This document shows positions 1 through 8,176 of a stretch of 12,472 bases of DNA, piece by piece. Position 1 is the first letter of the stretch; every line of letters starts with the position of its first letter. The notes under the pieces are model-generated. The model was not told the origin of the DNA. It made no database searches and saw only the letters and a list, made by a program, of their open reading frames with translations. Position numbers and translations under genes: made by a program. Source of the stretch: an uncultured Bacilli bacterium (GTDB lineage: Bacteria; Bacillota_I; Bacilli_A; RF39; UBA660); assembly GCA_947627525.1 (NCBI GenBank), contig CANQWJ010000016.1, positions 1 through 12,472 of the forward strand. The letters are read 5' to 3'.

Positions 1-1
1 C

Positions 2-661
2 ATTAATAATAAATTTAATAAAACAATTCAAATCTTCTTTTATGTAGCTCTACCACTTGCCATATTTATGAGTATCTTTTCAAATACTATATGGAGAATA
101 TTCTATGGAAGTAGTACTTATGGACCAGAAGCTTACTCTTTATATGTTTTTGTAGCGGTCGCAACTATTCTCTTTACTTCAACTATTACGACAGTGCAAG
201 TCTTAAAAGAATATAAAATGGTTTTCATATCTTTAATTTGTGGATTCCTAACTAAATTAATATTAAATGTACCATTACTTTATGGTTTCAGTAAAATGGG
301 ACTTCCTGTTTACTATGGTGCCATAACAGCGACTATTCTTGGTTATTTGTGCTGTAGTTTCATTTGCTTATTCTTCTTAAATCATAAATATCAAGTTAAT
401 TATGAAGAGACTATTAAGAGGTTCTTAGATGTCGTTATAGCAGTTATTATTATGACTATTGTTCTTTTAGTTATGCGCTTACTTATACCTATAACTTCAC
501 CTAGTCGTATTATCAATATCCTTCTCATTGTTATGTATGCATCTATTGGTGGTATAATATATTTAGTTGTAACAATCAAAAATGGTGCTTTAAATAAGAT
601 CTTTGGTGAAGAACTAATTAATGGCATTATTAAAAAAATTAAAAAGAGAGGAAGAGCATAA
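2..661 (+). CDS. MurJ/SpoVB-like polysaccharide or lipid II flippase, C-terminal part (5' end outside window)
   Basis: The reading frame is open from base 2, so the gene begins upstream; about 219 residues are visible. Roughly six hydrophobic helices can be seen, for example FYVALPLAIFMSIFS, VFVAVATILF, ISLICGFLTKLIL, ITATILGYLCC, DVVIAVIIMTIVLLV and ILLIVMYASIGGIIY. The tail is short and basic (IIKKIKKRGRA). Helix order and loop style (NTIWRIFYG, then LKEYKMVFISL, then a Gly-Ala-Ile-Thr-Ala helix) resemble the C-terminal half of the MOP-superfamily flippases MurJ/YtgP and SpoVB, which move lipid-linked cell-wall precursors across the membrane. It overlaps the following FemAB gene by one base (TAATG), so the two are probably translationally coupled; this suits export of a FemAB-modified lipid II. 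A Wzx-type polysaccharide flippase is the main alternative, because the diagnostic N-terminal half is missing. Confidence 0.8.
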   Translation: MNNKFNKTIQIFFYVALPLAIFMSIFSNTIWRIFYGSSTYGPEAYSLYVFVAVATILFTSTITTVQVLKEYKMVFISLICGFLTKLILNVPLLYGFSKMGLPVYYGAITATILGYLCCSFICLFFLNHKYQVNYEETIKRFLDVVIAVIIMTIVLLVMRLLIPITSPSRIINILLIVMYASIGGIIYLVVTIKNGALNKIFGEELINGIIKKIKKRGRA

Positions 662-1920
662 TGGAATTTACGACATTAAGTGAAAAAGAGTTTGAAGAAT
701 TTATAAAGAATCATCCCCAAAGTTCATTTATGCAGACAGTAGAACTTGCGAATTTAAAAAGAGACTTAGGAGATGTTCCTCACTTTTTAGGAGTTAAGAA
801 GAAAAAGAAAGTTGTTGCGGCAACGCTAATTCTTGAAGAAAAGTCGATATTGGGTTATAAAACTTTTTATGCTCCAAGAGGTTATTTAATTGATTATGAT
901 GATTTTGAACTTTTAAAATTCTTTTCTGATGAATTAATAAAATATGTTAAGAATCATAAAGGTTTTCGTATTACAATTGATCCTAATGTTATCTATCGCA
1001 TTCGTTCTAGTGAAGGTGAAATTCTTGATGATGACAAAAATCGTAATGATACCATCAAAGATAATTTAGAGAAATTTGGATATAAATATTTTGGTTTTAA
1101 TCTCTATACGGAAACATATCAAGTTCGTTGGGAATATCGCTTAAAACTAGATGAACCATATGAAGATAAAAAAGCAAAGTTTTCTAAAAGTACGAGAAAG
1201 AATATCGATGCTTGTTATAAAAAGGGACTAAAAGTACGTAAAGGAAATATAAAGGATCTTGATTCGATGACCGAAATCTTTGAATCAACTGGTGAAAGAA
1301 AAGACTTTGATACGCGAAGTCTAGATTACTATAAAAAGATGTATCATCACATGAAAGATTTAATGACTATATACATCGCTTATCTTGATCCAGATACTTA
1401 TTTAGAAGATACTAAAAACTTACTTGAAGAAGAAAAAGAAAACTATCATAAGATTGAAGAAAAGATGAAGACGAGTATCGTTGGAAGTAAACTCACTAAT
1501 CAAAAAGAGACTAGTGAAAAACTACTAGCAAAATACGAAGAGGAATTGGAAAAAGCTAAAAAGTTTAAAGAAGAGAATCCTAAAGGAAAAGATATTGGTG
1601 CTTTATTATCTCTAAAATCAGGTAATGAATATCTTACTTTGAGTAGTGGAATGCTTTCAGAGTATCGTTCTTTTACTCCTAAATATGCCATGTATAATGA
1701 ACACATTAAAGATGCTTATGAAATGGGTTATGAATGGGTTGATTTCTATGGTATAACTGGTTCTTTTGATAAGAATGATAAATACTATGGCATGTATGAA
1801 TTTAAAAAAGGTTTCAATGGTAATGTCGTTGAACTAATTGGTCAGTTTGAAATAAAGACAGGATTCATGTATAATATCTATAATCTTGGTAAGAAAATAA
1901 AAAGACTAATAAAAAAATAA
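661..1920 (+). CDS. FemAB-family peptidoglycan-bridge aminoacyltransferase (copy 1)
   Basis: This 419-residue protein has the length and layout of FemA/FemB/FemX and MurM. These cytoplasmic enzymes transfer amino acids from aminoacyl-tRNA to the stem-peptide side chain of lipid II. It carries the paired GNAT-like domains: the first holds TFYAPRG (residues 68-74), the second holds SKSTRKNI (175-182) and the C-terminal DFYGITG (361-367) and EFKKGFNG (380-387). A charged helical hairpin at about 243-307 matches the coiled-coil arm that FemA inserts into its second domain. The start is the ATG overlapping the upstream stop, 6 bases after AGAGAGGAAG. The neighbouring flippase and two further paralogues on the other strand support a cell-wall role. 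The amino acid transferred and its position in the bridge cannot be read from sequence. The family is clear; FemX versus FemA/B rank is not. Confidence 0.9.
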   Translation: MEFTTLSEKEFEEFIKNHPQSSFMQTVELANLKRDLGDVPHFLGVKKKKKVVAATLILEEKSILGYKTFYAPRGYLIDYDDFELLKFFSDELIKYVKNHKGFRITIDPNVIYRIRSSEGEILDDDKNRNDTIKDNLEKFGYKYFGFNLYTETYQVRWEYRLKLDEPYEDKKAKFSKSTRKNIDACYKKGLKVRKGNIKDLDSMTEIFESTGERKDFDTRSLDYYKKMYHHMKDLMTIYIAYLDPDTYLEDTKNLLEEEKENYHKIEEKMKTSIVGSKLTNQKETSEKLLAKYEEELEKAKKFKEENPKGKDIGALLSLKSGNEYLTLSSGMLSEYRSFTPKYAMYNEHIKDAYEMGYEWVDFYGITGSFDKNDKYYGMYEFKKGFNGNVVELIGQFEIKTGFMYNIYNLGKKIKRLIKK

Positions 1921-1930
1921 CTTAACATTG

Positions 1931-1962
1931 GTGGACACTTTAAAGAAAGTGTTCACTTTTTT
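1931..1962 (+). terminator. Intrinsic terminator after the flippase-fem operon
   Basis: An 11-bp stem, GTGGACACTTT (1931-1941) with AAAGTGTTCAC (1946-1956), has one G-U wobble and an AAAG loop. Six T follow at 1957-1962. It lies 11 bases after the stop codon of the first FemAB gene and separates that operon from the LRR operon. Confidence 0.9.
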
Positions 1963-1976
1963 ATGTAATTTGATTG

Positions 1977-1985
1977 TGCTATACT
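1977..1985 (+). promoter_or_regulatory. Extended -10 promoter for the LRR-transglutaminase operon
   Basis: TGCTATACT fits the TGnTATAAT extended -10 element with one mismatch. No good -35 lies 17 bases upstream; that position is the T-run of the preceding terminator. The expected start near 1992 would leave a leader of about 14 bases that begins at the ribosome binding site GAGGAAG (1992-1998). It sits in the only gap between a terminator and the next gene. Confidence 0.6.
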
Positions 1986-2005
1986 AAAATAGAGGAAGTG
2001 TTAAG

Positions 2006-2707
2006 ATGATTACAATTGATAATAGAGAACTTGCTGATTACTTAATGTTTAAATTAGATAAGTTAGAGAATGAATTTTCTGAAGAAGAACTAGAACAAAT
2101 AGAAGAATTAGTATTAAATCCCTATGATATTAATGAAGAGTATCATGAATTAAACTTAGATATTTTAAAATATTTTAAAAATTTAAAAACTATTTCTTTT
2201 AGTAATCTATTAATAACTGATCTTGATTTTGAAAATCTATATATAATGCCTAATTTAACTAGTTTAAACTTTGATAAATGTACTTTTGAAAATATAAATA
2301 AAATAGCATCTTTAAACTTATTAGAACTATCTATTATTAATTGTGATATTGAAGACTTTTCTTTTGTATATGGTCTTAATACCTTAAAGTCATTATCCAT
2401 TATTAATGGTAACTTATCCCTTTCAAAAATAAATAATTTACAAAACTTAGTCTTTTTAGAAATATCTTCTTCTAAAGTTACTGATATAGAAAAATTAACT
2501 TTACCATTATTAGAAGAATTATATATTGATGAAACTGATATTAATAATTTAGATATTGTTATTAATTTATCTAATCTAAAGAAATTAGGTCTATCTAGAG
2601 AACAGTATGAAAATAATAGATCTATTATTGAAGTACTTCAAAAGAGAAATGTTATATTATTAAACGATGGTATTGTTCCTTTTGAGGAGCGTGATGTCAA
2701 TGATTAA
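2006..2707 (+). CDS. Leucine-rich-repeat protein (cytosolic)
   Basis: This 233-residue protein has no signal peptide, membrane helix or wall anchor. Residues about 25-56 form the usual LRR entry (SEEELEQIEELVLN, then DINEEYHELNLDILKYFKNL). About six degenerate repeats of 20-23 residues follow (about 57-196), with lines such as LKTISFSN, LTSLNFDKC, LLELSIINC, LKSLSIIN, LVFLEISSS, LEELYIDET and LKKLGLS. The repeats are typical beta-strand/turn units of a protein-interaction solenoid. A short non-repeat cap ends the chain. The start ATG is 7 bases after GAGGAAG. The gene overlaps the downstream transglutaminase-like gene by 8 bases, so the two products are probably made together and may act together. 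A binding or targeting partner role is an inference; the ligand is unknown. Codons look even more A/T-ended than in the neighbouring fem genes. Confidence 0.85.
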   Translation: MITIDNRELADYLMFKLDKLENEFSEEELEQIEELVLNPYDINEEYHELNLDILKYFKNLKTISFSNLLITDLDFENLYIMPNLTSLNFDKCTFENINKIASLNLLELSIINCDIEDFSFVYGLNTLKSLSIINGNLSLSKINNLQNLVFLEISSSKVTDIEKLTLPLLEELYIDETDINNLDIVINLSNLKKLGLSREQYENNRSIIEVLQKRNVILLNDGIVPFEERDVND

Positions 2708-4787
2708 TTATGATAAAAAATACGTTTTTGAACATTTGCATCCTAGAAATATTGAACAATTAAATGAATTAAAAAGAAGATACCCAAGTCTTAATATCTT
2801 AGTTGAGATTCCTAATACTCAAGATTTATCTAGTGAAATGTTAAAGAAATTAGATAAGAGAATTGCCATTAGAGTAGCTGGTGGTTACGATAAAAATAGA
2901 ATTGATAATTGTAATGATATCCAATACGAAAATGGTGAGACGGGCGAATATTTTACGACAGCGGTTATCTATACGCGTAATGAATTAGTTAAAATAATTG
3001 AAGAGATGGAAAAAATAGAGAGCAAGTTAGATAGTAATTGGTCTAGTCTTCAAAAAACTATTTATATTTATAATGCTTTAAAAAATAATATTATGTATGA
3101 TCCTAAATACAAGACTAAACCATCTAGTGAAGTGCGCAGTTTGCGTGGCTTTATTTCGCGTCAAACTGTTTGTGCGGGCTATTCACTCATGTTTAAAGAA
3201 ATGTTAGAACGCCAAGGAATAACTTGTCATTATGTTGAAGGTAAATCCCATGCTTGGAATATTATGGAGATAGATGGGAAATTGTACCCAATTGATTTAA
3301 CTTGGGATAATTCGCATTTTCGAAGAGGAAGAATGAACACTTATAGTTATTTTGGTCAAGATGTTGCAAGTTTTAGTAAATCTCATGTGCCTAACAGTTT
3401 TGAACCAATTCAAAATTATGAAGATGTTTTATCCAATATTGATCGTAATTTAATTGAAATGATATGTGCTTATTTTCCTAAAGAAAAAGACTTTGAAACA
3501 ACAACATATCATACTATTCGAAATGATGGTATGCAATATATAATTTCGCAAGTAGGAGCAGGAGTAATTGATAAAAAAATCTATTATAAATATTGTTATC
3601 GTGAGATAAAAGATAATGGCGATATATCACCACCACTCATTCTTTATAGTGACACTAATATAATGTATTACTTTGATAATTCTAGTTTTGGACATAGTGT
3701 TTCATCTGATTTTACTAAAGCTATTCGTGATGTTTTATTTTCGGTAAAAAATATTAATGATTCACTTCGTAATGGAACTTTTTACATTGGTGGAATTGAA
3801 AGAGAAAAAGAAAATAGTTTTCCCCATTTAGTTAAAGATATTTCTAAAATGAAAAAGTCAGAAGCCAAAAGAAATGTATTTGACCGTGAAGTAAAAATAT
3901 ATAAAAGAAGTGATAATTCTAGTCTTTTTGTTGAAAAAAGAAAATGTGTTAATATTGATGGTACTGATATTTATGAATATGGTACTTTTGAAACGGTTTT
4001 AAAAGGAAGCAGTATTACAATAAGAGAAAATCGTATTTTTTCAGAACGAGATTTATTTTTAGATAGACGAAGAGAATTAGCTGATGAGTTTTTAAGTCGT
4101 GAACGTATTGATGAATTAGCAACTAAGACAGGTGGCTATTTAGGATATTTTGATATTGAAGGAGTACCTGTTTTTAATCCTGATTTAATTGAATACTTTA
4201 ATCCATCACGTCATATTGATATTGATGAAGAAAAGATGCAGCAATTACCAACTTTTCAAGAACTAAAAATACTTGCATCGCACTATGAAGTATATAGTGA
4301 CGCTAGTCATTATTTAGATAACAATCCCCGCAATATAAGAGTTCGTGATACTAAAACTAAAAAAGAGATAACTGATCCAAAAACAATAGAAAAAGCAATA
4401 TTTGCTAATATTTGGTTAACGTCAGCTGGTGTTAAAATGACGAGTGATGACAAAAGAATGGGTGATACTTATGCCTTTAATGATGGTGCTAATAAAGTTT
4501 ATGATTACTTTTGTTCAAAACTCAATAATGATGTTAAGAAAAATGGTGTTATTGATACAGTTGGTTTATTCGCTAATGCCGATTTATTAGAATATAAACA
4601 TAGTCGTGAAATAATCATTAATCTTTTCCGCTCTTCTTACCAAACAAATTTTATTAATGATTTATTTTGTCGCATATCTAAAACCAAAGTAAAAGCTCTT
4701 GATCAACCAGAACCATTATATTGTAATAGTTATGCAAGAGACTTAGCTTTTGGTTCTAGTGATAATAAATCTAATCATAAAAAATAA
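2700..4787 (+). CDS. Transglutaminase-core protein with long uncharacterised C-terminal region
   Basis: This protein is 695 residues from ATG 2700. The segment at about 140-205 is a transglutaminase/papain-like core. Its catalytic Cys lies in TVCAGYS (Cys158), its His in SHAWNIM (His184) and its Asp in PIDLTWD (Asp199), the family's usual C-H-D triad and order. Bacterial members act as proteases, peptide cyclases or transferases; the substrate here is unknown. No signal peptide or membrane segment is visible, so it appears cytosolic. About 450 residues after the core match nothing I recognise; they are charged and look globular rather than low-complexity. The ribosome site GAGGAG (2684-2689) fits ATG 2700 best (10 bases); ATG 2694 is also possible (4 bases), and an in-frame ATG at 2667 has no good site. 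The overlap with the LRR gene implies translational coupling. The core call is secure, the function is not. Confidence 0.85.
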   Translation: MINYDKKYVFEHLHPRNIEQLNELKRRYPSLNILVEIPNTQDLSSEMLKKLDKRIAIRVAGGYDKNRIDNCNDIQYENGETGEYFTTAVIYTRNELVKIIEEMEKIESKLDSNWSSLQKTIYIYNALKNNIMYDPKYKTKPSSEVRSLRGFISRQTVCAGYSLMFKEMLERQGITCHYVEGKSHAWNIMEIDGKLYPIDLTWDNSHFRRGRMNTYSYFGQDVASFSKSHVPNSFEPIQNYEDVLSNIDRNLIEMICAYFPKEKDFETTTYHTIRNDGMQYIISQVGAGVIDKKIYYKYCYREIKDNGDISPPLILYSDTNIMYYFDNSSFGHSVSSDFTKAIRDVLFSVKNINDSLRNGTFYIGGIEREKENSFPHLVKDISKMKKSEAKRNVFDREVKIYKRSDNSSLFVEKRKCVNIDGTDIYEYGTFETVLKGSSITIRENRIFSERDLFLDRRRELADEFLSRERIDELATKTGGYLGYFDIEGVPVFNPDLIEYFNPSRHIDIDEEKMQQLPTFQELKILASHYEVYSDASHYLDNNPRNIRVRDTKTKKEITDPKTIEKAIFANIWLTSAGVKMTSDDKRMGDTYAFNDGANKVYDYFCSKLNNDVKKNGVIDTVGLFANADLLEYKHSREIIINLFRSSYQTNFINDLFCRISKTKVKALDQPEPLYCNSYARDLAFGSSDNKSNHKK

Positions 4788-4813
4788 AAGGTTTAGGTTT
4801 CCCTAAATCTTTT
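4786..4813. terminator. Bidirectional intrinsic terminator between convergent operons
   Basis: AAAAGGTTTAGG (4786-4797) pairs with CCTAAATCTTTT (4802-4813) across a TTTC loop with one G-U pair. The plus-strand copy ends in TTTT. The minus-strand copy ends in TTTT-A-TTTTTT. It lies between the stops of the transglutaminase gene (+) and the GDPD-like gene (-) and can serve both. Confidence 0.8.
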
Positions 4814-4822
4814 AAAATGTAA

Positions 4823-5554
4823 TTATATTCTTGGCTGTATCTCTTTAAAAGTATCATATAATGCTTTTGGTTCCTTAGCAATTATAAATAATTTATATAA
4901 GATATATTTACCATAGAGATAATAGGTATTGATTAAGTCATTGGGATACTCTATGAGATTAGTCATAATATCACGATTAGAATTAATCTTTTTTAATATG
5001 GCATCTTTATTTATATTATAAGTATTAATGACATAAAAATCATAATCATTATTTATTTCTTCTTTATTATTATCATCAATAATAACACCAATTTTAGCTT
5101 TATTAGGTGTTTCTTTTATAATTCTTAGAATCTCTTTATTAAAACTTTTTAAATAGATATTAATATTAGGATATTCGCTTATTAACTCTAATAATTGATA
5201 AGTATATTGTTCGGTTTTATCACCTTGGTAACTAAGACCTAAGATTAAAATTTTATTACTATTTTTATATATCTCTAAAGCTTCTTTTAGTGTTACAACT
5301 CTAGCATTCATTATTTTATTACCAATATTGTAATGTAATAAATCATTATAAGTACTAGTTTGAAAATATCCTTTGCCATTAGTTGTCAAAAGAAGACTAT
5401 TATAGTCATATACGATAAAGACATCATCAACAGTATAGGCAACATCTAAACAAATACCATCAATATAATCAGTACTAATAGTAAGCGAAATAGCGCCTTT
5501 GGTATAAATTAGTGTATTTTTGGTCGTTATCCCACCATCTGCGATTAAGTTCAT
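4823..5554 (-). CDS. GDPD-like protein lacking the catalytic residues (putative pseudoenzyme)
   Basis: At 243 residues it has the length of bacterial glycerophosphodiester phosphodiesterases and follows their motif order. The entry strand LIADGG...KNT stands where IAHRG...ENT is expected. DGICLDVAYTVDD (32-44) replaces DGIELDVxxTxD, and VYDYNSLLLTTNGKG (48-62) replaces VxHDxxLxRTTnGxG. VVTLKEAL (86-93) matches PTLEEvL, and ILILGLS (102-108) stands for xxIEIKx. The catalytic and metal-binding positions are changed: His6 to Asp, Arg7 to Gly, the Glu before LDV to Cys35, the second His to Tyr49, and the Glu and Lys of IEIK to Leu105 and Leu107. Only Asp37 and Asp50 remain. Hydrolysis is therefore unlikely; a binding or regulatory role is an inference. 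The start has a good site (AGAGAGGTGG). It is the last gene of the fem operon, about 50 bases after the second fem gene. Fold assignment is by motif register only. Confidence 0.7.
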   Translation of the reverse strand: MNLIADGGITTKNTLIYTKGAISLTISTDYIDGICLDVAYTVDDVFIVYDYNSLLLTTNGKGYFQTSTYNDLLHYNIGNKIMNARVVTLKEALEIYKNSNKILILGLSYQGDKTEQYTYQLLELISEYPNINIYLKSFNKEILRIIKETPNKAKIGVIIDDNNKEEINNDYDFYVINTYNINKDAILKKINSNRDIMTNLIEYPNDLINTYYLYGKYILYKLFIIAKEPKALYDTFKEIQPRI

Positions 5555-5579
5555 TTACCCACCTCTCTAAATAATATGC

Positions 5580-5609
5580 AAAAAAATAGAAAACTAAGAG
5601 TCTTCTATT
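5580..5609 (-). terminator. Possible weak terminator after the second minus-strand fem gene
   Basis: On the minus strand AATAGAA and TTCTATT (5609-5603 with 5591-5585) plus an inner ACT/AGT pair form a hairpin with one mismatch. Seven T follow (5586-5580). The stem is nearly all A-T and includes the TAG stop at 5607-5605, so it may only partly reduce expression of the GDPD-like gene. Confidence 0.5.
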
Positions 5610-6849
5610 TATTTTTTACTTTATTTAGAGTATTTTTTAACTTTTTATAACTATTAAAAGCAACATTATATAACTTATATTTAGATTTATTAATAGGTAG
5701 ATCAAACTCCCCAATTAGTTCAATTACTTTACCATTGAAGCCTTTTTTAAATTCATATACACCATGCATAGAATTATTTTCTTTTAAATTACCATCAATT
5801 CCATAAAAGTTATAGACTTTAAAACCATGTTCCTTAGCGTATTTAATAGCATGCCACTGAATAGCGCTCATCGCATCATATTTCATAAATTCGTCATAAC
5901 CGCCACCATATAGGTTTAGTAGTTCTTTACCTGAAGCAATGAACATTGATCCCGCAAGGGTAATACGTTTACCATATTTATTTCCGACTTCTTTTAAGTC
6001 ATCAATTCTCTTTTCAAGATTCTTAATCTCTTCCTTACGCTTTTCGGTTATATCACTAAATGAATTAATTGTATCAATTTCTCCTTGGAGGAGTGCTATT
6101 GATTTATCAACATTTAAGTAACAAAGAATGATTTTTATATCATCACCTAAAGCTTTAAACATTTCTTGATAATATGATAGAGGTCGATCGATGAAACCAC
6201 GACGATTTCCGGTATGTTCCGTAATCTTTTTATATTCTTCTAATCCTTCAACCCCAATTTCTTCTAGTTCTAATCCCATTTTTAAAGTCTTTTTAATATT
6301 CTTTCGAGTTGGTTTAGATATATGCATCATCAATTCATCTTCATTATTCATATCTTCAAGATTTAAAACATATACCCATCTTGGTTGTAATTCTTTATCA
6401 TTATCAATATTATATCCTTTATGAATAAATCCTAACTTCTTTAAATGTTCAACAAGATCACTATTATCATATCCACCTTCAACAATGTCACCATTAACAT
6501 CACGTTCTAAGTGCGGCACATATGGATCTATCTTCAAGAATGTACCACCTTGTTCTTTTATATATAATTTAATTCCTTCAACAAATTCATCTAATAATTT
6601 GTAGTCTTTAAAGTCAATTAGAAAGCCTCTAGGAGCATAGTACATTTTAATGCCAAGTTTTACTTCCTTTGATAATAGAAGAGTAGCGGCTTTAACTTTT
6701 TTCTTTTCTTTAAATCCTACTAATTCATAATGCCAACCATTTTGTTCTTTCAATTTTCCCCAAGACTCTTTTTGATAAAATGTTGCATATTCATTTTTAT
6801 TAAAAAATTCTTGATATTCTTTACTAGTTAGTTTTTCGATCTTCATCAT
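5605..6849 (-). CDS. FemAB-family peptidoglycan-bridge aminoacyltransferase (copy 2)
   Basis: This 414-residue protein has the same layout as the other two FemAB copies. YYAPRGFLIDF (about 70-80) sits in the first GNAT-like half, SKPTRKNIKK (178-187) at the start of the second, and NFYGIDGN (347-354) and EFKKGFNG (366-373) near the C-terminus. The helical arm at about 248-292 is the shortest of the three, roughly 45 residues. The reading frame extends to a TTG at 6852, but the ATG at 6849 is better placed, 5 bases after AAGGAG; the adjacent ATG at 6846 is also possible. It overlaps the end of copy 3 by 26 bases, so coupled translation is likely. The family transfers amino acids from tRNA to the lipid II side chain. 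Three copies suggest successive additions or alternative residues, as for FemX/FemA/FemB, but specificity cannot be assigned. Confidence 0.9.
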   Translation of the reverse strand: MMKIEKLTSKEYQEFFNKNEYATFYQKESWGKLKEQNGWHYELVGFKEKKKVKAATLLLSKEVKLGIKMYYAPRGFLIDFKDYKLLDEFVEGIKLYIKEQGGTFLKIDPYVPHLERDVNGDIVEGGYDNSDLVEHLKKLGFIHKGYNIDNDKELQPRWVYVLNLEDMNNEDELMMHISKPTRKNIKKTLKMGLELEEIGVEGLEEYKKITEHTGNRRGFIDRPLSYYQEMFKALGDDIKIILCYLNVDKSIALLQGEIDTINSFSDITEKRKEEIKNLEKRIDDLKEVGNKYGKRITLAGSMFIASGKELLNLYGGGYDEFMKYDAMSAIQWHAIKYAKEHGFKVYNFYGIDGNLKENNSMHGVYEFKKGFNGKVIELIGEFDLPINKSKYKLYNVAFNSYKKLKNTLNKVKNK

Positions 6850-8149
6850 CAATGCTCCTTTTCAATTTGGCTTTTGACTTTTTCCTTACTAAATTACGAT
6901 AAAGGGGAACTAGTTTAGTAAAAAGAAAATACATCAAATGATTAGTTACTAAGTCGAACTCGCCAATGAATTCGATGTAGTCCCCACCAAATGCCTTTTT
7001 AAATATATGTAGTCCATATCTAGGATTTTCTTTTCGTAAATCACCAATCGTACCAAAGTGATCATAATATTTTAATCCTTGTTCATGACAATATTTTATG
7101 TGTTCATAATAGACTTTATAGTTGGATTGTGATGATACTAAAACATTATGATTTCCCGCATAAAGAGTCCAGGCTTTATCGCCATATTCCATGATGACGT
7201 GCGCGTTTAGAGTGATTTCTTCACCATATTTTTGACAAGCATCTTGATATTCATCAATGTATTCTTGTAACTTATCACTACGCATCTCTAATTCTTTAAG
7301 TTTCTTTTGATTGGCAGTACTTAAATTTTCTCTTTTCTTTAAATCATCTATTTTTTTTATTATTTCTTCTTTTTCACTACTATATTGTTCAATAACTTTT
7401 TTAGTATTTATCTTTCCTAAAAATAAGTTCATCTTATTATCTTTATTATAAATTTTATAAAGATTTTGATAGTATTCTAAATCATGTGATAAGAAATCTT
7501 TACGATCTTCAGTCAAATCCATTAAATGACTAAAAGTCGTGATATCATCATAATTTCCAATACTTACTTCAGTTCCCAAAGATGTTCCTTTATTAATTCT
7601 TTGTTTTACGGTTTTAGAAAATTTTTGTTCAATTTCTTCCATTGATTGTGATAGATCAATGCGGAAAGTATATCTTGGTTGCATCGTTTCAAAGTTTTTA
7701 GTAAAACCCTGATGTTTAAAACCTAATTTCTTTAAATTGTCAAAGACGATTTTAGGGTCTTTTTTTAATTCTACTTCTTTATCCTGATAATCATATTCTT
7801 TCCAAATGATATCAGGATCAATCTTAACAAAGATAGCACGGTTTTTCTTAGCATATTTTTTTATATTTTCAACAAACTCTTTTAATACTTCTTCGTCATA
7901 GAAGTCAAGAACAAAACCTCTTGGTGAATAGAAGTAAGAATATCCTAAAGGTAGTTTCTTTTGTAGTAAAAGAGCCGTTGCGACTAATTGATCTTTATCA
8001 TTAACTAATCCTACATAATGGGGAATCATCTTTTTGGCGACTCTTGAAAATTCTCCCCAAGCATAACTTTGGAGAAAGTGTGATTTAGTAGGATGATTCT
8101 TAACAAATTTTTCATATTTTTTCTTATCAATATCGGTTACAAATTTCAT
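6824..8149 (-). CDS. FemAB-family peptidoglycan-bridge aminoacyltransferase (copy 3, first of operon)
   Basis: This protein is 441 residues from ATG 8149. The first half carries FLQSYAWGEFSR (25-36) and YFYSPRGFVLDF (72-83), the second FSKTVKQRI (177-185). The charged coiled arm spans about 247-308. DHFGTIGD (363-370) and IFKKAFGG (382-389) replace the FYGI and FKKGFNG of the other copies. The basic tail (RKKSKAKLKRS) is longer than in its paralogues. The frame stays open to an ATG at 8218, but that start lies upstream of the promoter, whose transcript should begin near 8170. ATG 8149 has AAGGTGA 8 bases upstream and begins MKF, matching the family N-terminus, so it is preferred. It opens an operon with copy 2 and the GDPD-like gene. 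Confidence 0.9.
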   Translation of the reverse strand: MKFVTDIDKKKYEKFVKNHPTKSHFLQSYAWGEFSRVAKKMIPHYVGLVNDKDQLVATALLLQKKLPLGYSYFYSPRGFVLDFYDEEVLKEFVENIKKYAKKNRAIFVKIDPDIIWKEYDYQDKEVELKKDPKIVFDNLKKLGFKHQGFTKNFETMQPRYTFRIDLSQSMEEIEQKFSKTVKQRINKGTSLGTEVSIGNYDDITTFSHLMDLTEDRKDFLSHDLEYYQNLYKIYNKDNKMNLFLGKINTKKVIEQYSSEKEEIIKKIDDLKKRENLSTANQKKLKELEMRSDKLQEYIDEYQDACQKYGEEITLNAHVIMEYGDKAWTLYAGNHNVLVSSQSNYKVYYEHIKYCHEQGLKYYDHFGTIGDLRKENPRYGLHIFKKAFGGDYIEFIGEFDLVTNHLMYFLFTKLVPLYRNLVRKKSKAKLKRSIDDEDRKTN

Positions 8150-8176
8150 AGTAATTTTCACCTTACCCATAGTAAA

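Noticed and set aside
2667..2699. Transglutaminase-like protein starting at ATG 2667
   Set aside because: It would have no ribosome site and would overlap the LRR gene by 41 bases; GAGGAG at 2684-2689 points to ATG 2700 or 2694.
5939..6424. Two plus-strand frames inside FemAB copy 2
   Set aside because: They lie opposite a clear family member, carry no recognisable motifs and lack ribosome sites.
6850..6852. TTG start for FemAB copy 2
   Set aside because: An ATG follows directly at 6849 with better spacing from AAGGAG.
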